A stretch of 64,000 bases of DNA from G963665595 sp963665595 (lineage in GTDB: Bacteria; Actinomycetota; Coriobacteriia; Coriobacteriales; CADBOM01), in assembly GCA_963665595.2 (NCBI GenBank), contig CAXXJK010000005.1:620001-684000 (forward strand). The letters are read 5' to 3'. This document shows positions 63,142-64,000 of this stretch, piece by piece. Every line of letters begins with the position of its first letter. Positions within the stretch are counted from its first letter, which is position 1. Below the pieces are notes generated by a model that did not search any database, was not told the origin of the DNA, and worked only from the letters and a program-made list of their open reading frames with translations. The translations under genes and the position numbers were made by a program.

Positions 63142-64000
63142 TGGATATGTTTTTAGACGCATGTATTGACGCGCTCATTGATTCTGCCAAGATGTTGCCG
63201 TTGCTATTTATCATCTATGTTGCCATCGAACTATTTGAATTAAAATTTGGTAATCGCATGGGGCAAGCAATGGCGCGTGCGGGTAAAGCAGGGCCGGCTA
63301 TCGGCGCAATCGCCGGCATCATTCCTCAGTGCGGCGTTTCTGTTATTGGCACCGCACTCTACACGCAGCGATTGGTCACTATCGGTACGTTATTTGCAAT
63401 CTATCTCGCAACTTCAGATGAGGCTATTCCCGTTATTCTTTCTCAGCCGGATCAAATATCTACGCTCGTTCCACTCCTCCTGATAAAACTGGTTGTCGCT
63501 CTTTTTGTGGGTTATGCGATTGATCTCGCGTTTCGTCGTCGTAATAAAGAGGTGTTTGAACATCTTAAGCATTATAAAGGTGGCAATGATGACGCTGAGC
63601 ATCACCATGAACAGGCGTTTGAGGAAAAGGGCTGTTGTGGACACGTGCCAACAGCTGAAGATAAGAAGTTTTCTGTCCGCACACTTTTTTATCATCCGCT
63701 GATACATACACTCAAGATATTTGTATTTATTCTCATTGTTTCGCTGGTCTTGAATCTCTTGTTTGCGTTTGTGGGAGAAGACGTGCTGGCTGATGCCCTC
63801 GCGGGCCAAACATTTCTTCAGCCCGTCATAGCAGCGCTTATCGGTCTCATACCCAATTGTGCGGCCAGTGTTGCCATCACCGAGTTCTATCTCTCAGGAG
63901 TTATAACCTTCGGCGCCGCCGTTGCGGGCCTTTGTGCAAGCGGTGGGCTGGGAATTCTCGTGTTGTTAAAAGAAGATGCTCGTATTGATGCAGTAAAGAT
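63141..64000 (+). CDS. Putative heavy-metal exporter permease, partial
   Basis: The frame from ATG 63141 (sharing its A with the Fur stop, TAATG) is open to the window end, giving at least 286 residues. It has several membrane helices (LPLLFIIYVAIELF; IGAIAGIIPQCGVSVIGTALY; a second, similar block ALIGLIPNCAASVAITEFYLSG), an internal repeat around PQCG and PNCA, and a cytoplasmic loop with HHHEQ and CCGH that could bind metal. This fits the ArsP_2 type (putative 10-helix heavy-metal exporter, also annotated as manganese transporter). Coupling to a Fur regulator supports metal transport. The 3' end is outside. Confidence 0.8.
   Translation, partial: MDMFLDACIDALIDSAKMLPLLFIIYVAIELFELKFGNRMGQAMARAGKAGPAIGAIAGIIPQCGVSVIGTALYTQRLVTIGTLFAIYLATSDEAIPVILSQPDQISTLVPLLLIKLVVALFVGYAIDLAFRRRNKEVFEHLKHYKGGNDDAEHHHEQAFEEKGCCGHVPTAEDKKFSVRTLFYHPLIHTLKIFVFILIVSLVLNLLFAFVGEDVLADALAGQTFLQPVIAALIGLIPNCAASVAITEFYLSGVITFGAAVAGLCASGGLGILVLLKEDARIDAVK

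Overview
This window looks like a chromosomal segment of a low-to-mid GC actinobacterium, most likely of the class Coriobacteriia. The grounds are a dnaK-grpE-dnaJ-hspR heat-shock set with an HspR-type MerR repressor (an actinobacterial hallmark), the gene order rho-rpmE-prfA-prmC-sua5-rpiB-glyA-atpIBEFHAGDC, ThyX instead of ThyA, and many GTG/TTG starts. The species cannot be named from the sequence alone.

Layout. 0-4 kb: end of a phosphate uptake operon (pstA tail, pstB, phoU) with its PhoB/PhoR-type two-component system. 4-5.6 kb: a minus-strand ECF-like sigma factor and its translationally coupled membrane partner. 6-20.9 kb: housekeeping genes (transaldolase, Rho with an Asn-rich insert, L31, ThyX, a DUF1385 protein, a large membrane protein, RF1, a PrmC-Sua5 fusion, a lipase-like hydrolase, GlpK, RpiB, GlyA, dCMP deaminase). 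21-28 kb: the F-type ATP synthase operon, closed by a strong terminator.

28.1-47.9 kb is the accessory block and the most interesting part. All its genes are on the plus strand: a NuoF/GltD-type flavoprotein and an [FeFe] hydrogenase, a NitT/TauT-type transporter whose permease and ATPase are fused, a methyltransferase, nifV, then nifH-nifI1-nifI2-nifD-nifK-nifE-nifN-B, and finally a PdtaS-type sensor kinase and an ANTAR-domain response regulator. The nif organisation (nifI1-I2 between nifH and nifD, fused nifN-B, long NifD, short NifK) is the clostridial/methanogen type. The leader between nifV and nifH holds two adjacent 6-bp hairpins with hexanucleotide loops, followed by a Rho-independent terminator. 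That is the layout of ANTAR antitermination RNAs, and an ANTAR protein is encoded at the other end of the cluster. The proposed system is nitrogenase expression gated by ANTAR antitermination, PII-type (NifI) post-translational control, and a hydrogenase that could recycle nitrogenase H2.

48-58 kb: murA, an LCP-family cell-wall ligase, the dnaK heat-shock cluster and clpB. 58-64 kb: a DUF2975/XRE pair, a CPBP protease, an ABC-2 exporter with a divergent TetR regulator, and a Fur-family regulator preceded by a 42-bp perfect palindrome and followed by a metal-exporter-like permease that runs off the window.

Quality caution: atpB, murA, clpB and the LCP gene are broken by seven frameshifts in total. 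Every one is cured by removing one base from a homopolymer run, and five lie within 800 bp. This looks like systematic homopolymer over-calling rather than gene death. No tRNA, rRNA, insertion sequence or CRISPR array was seen.
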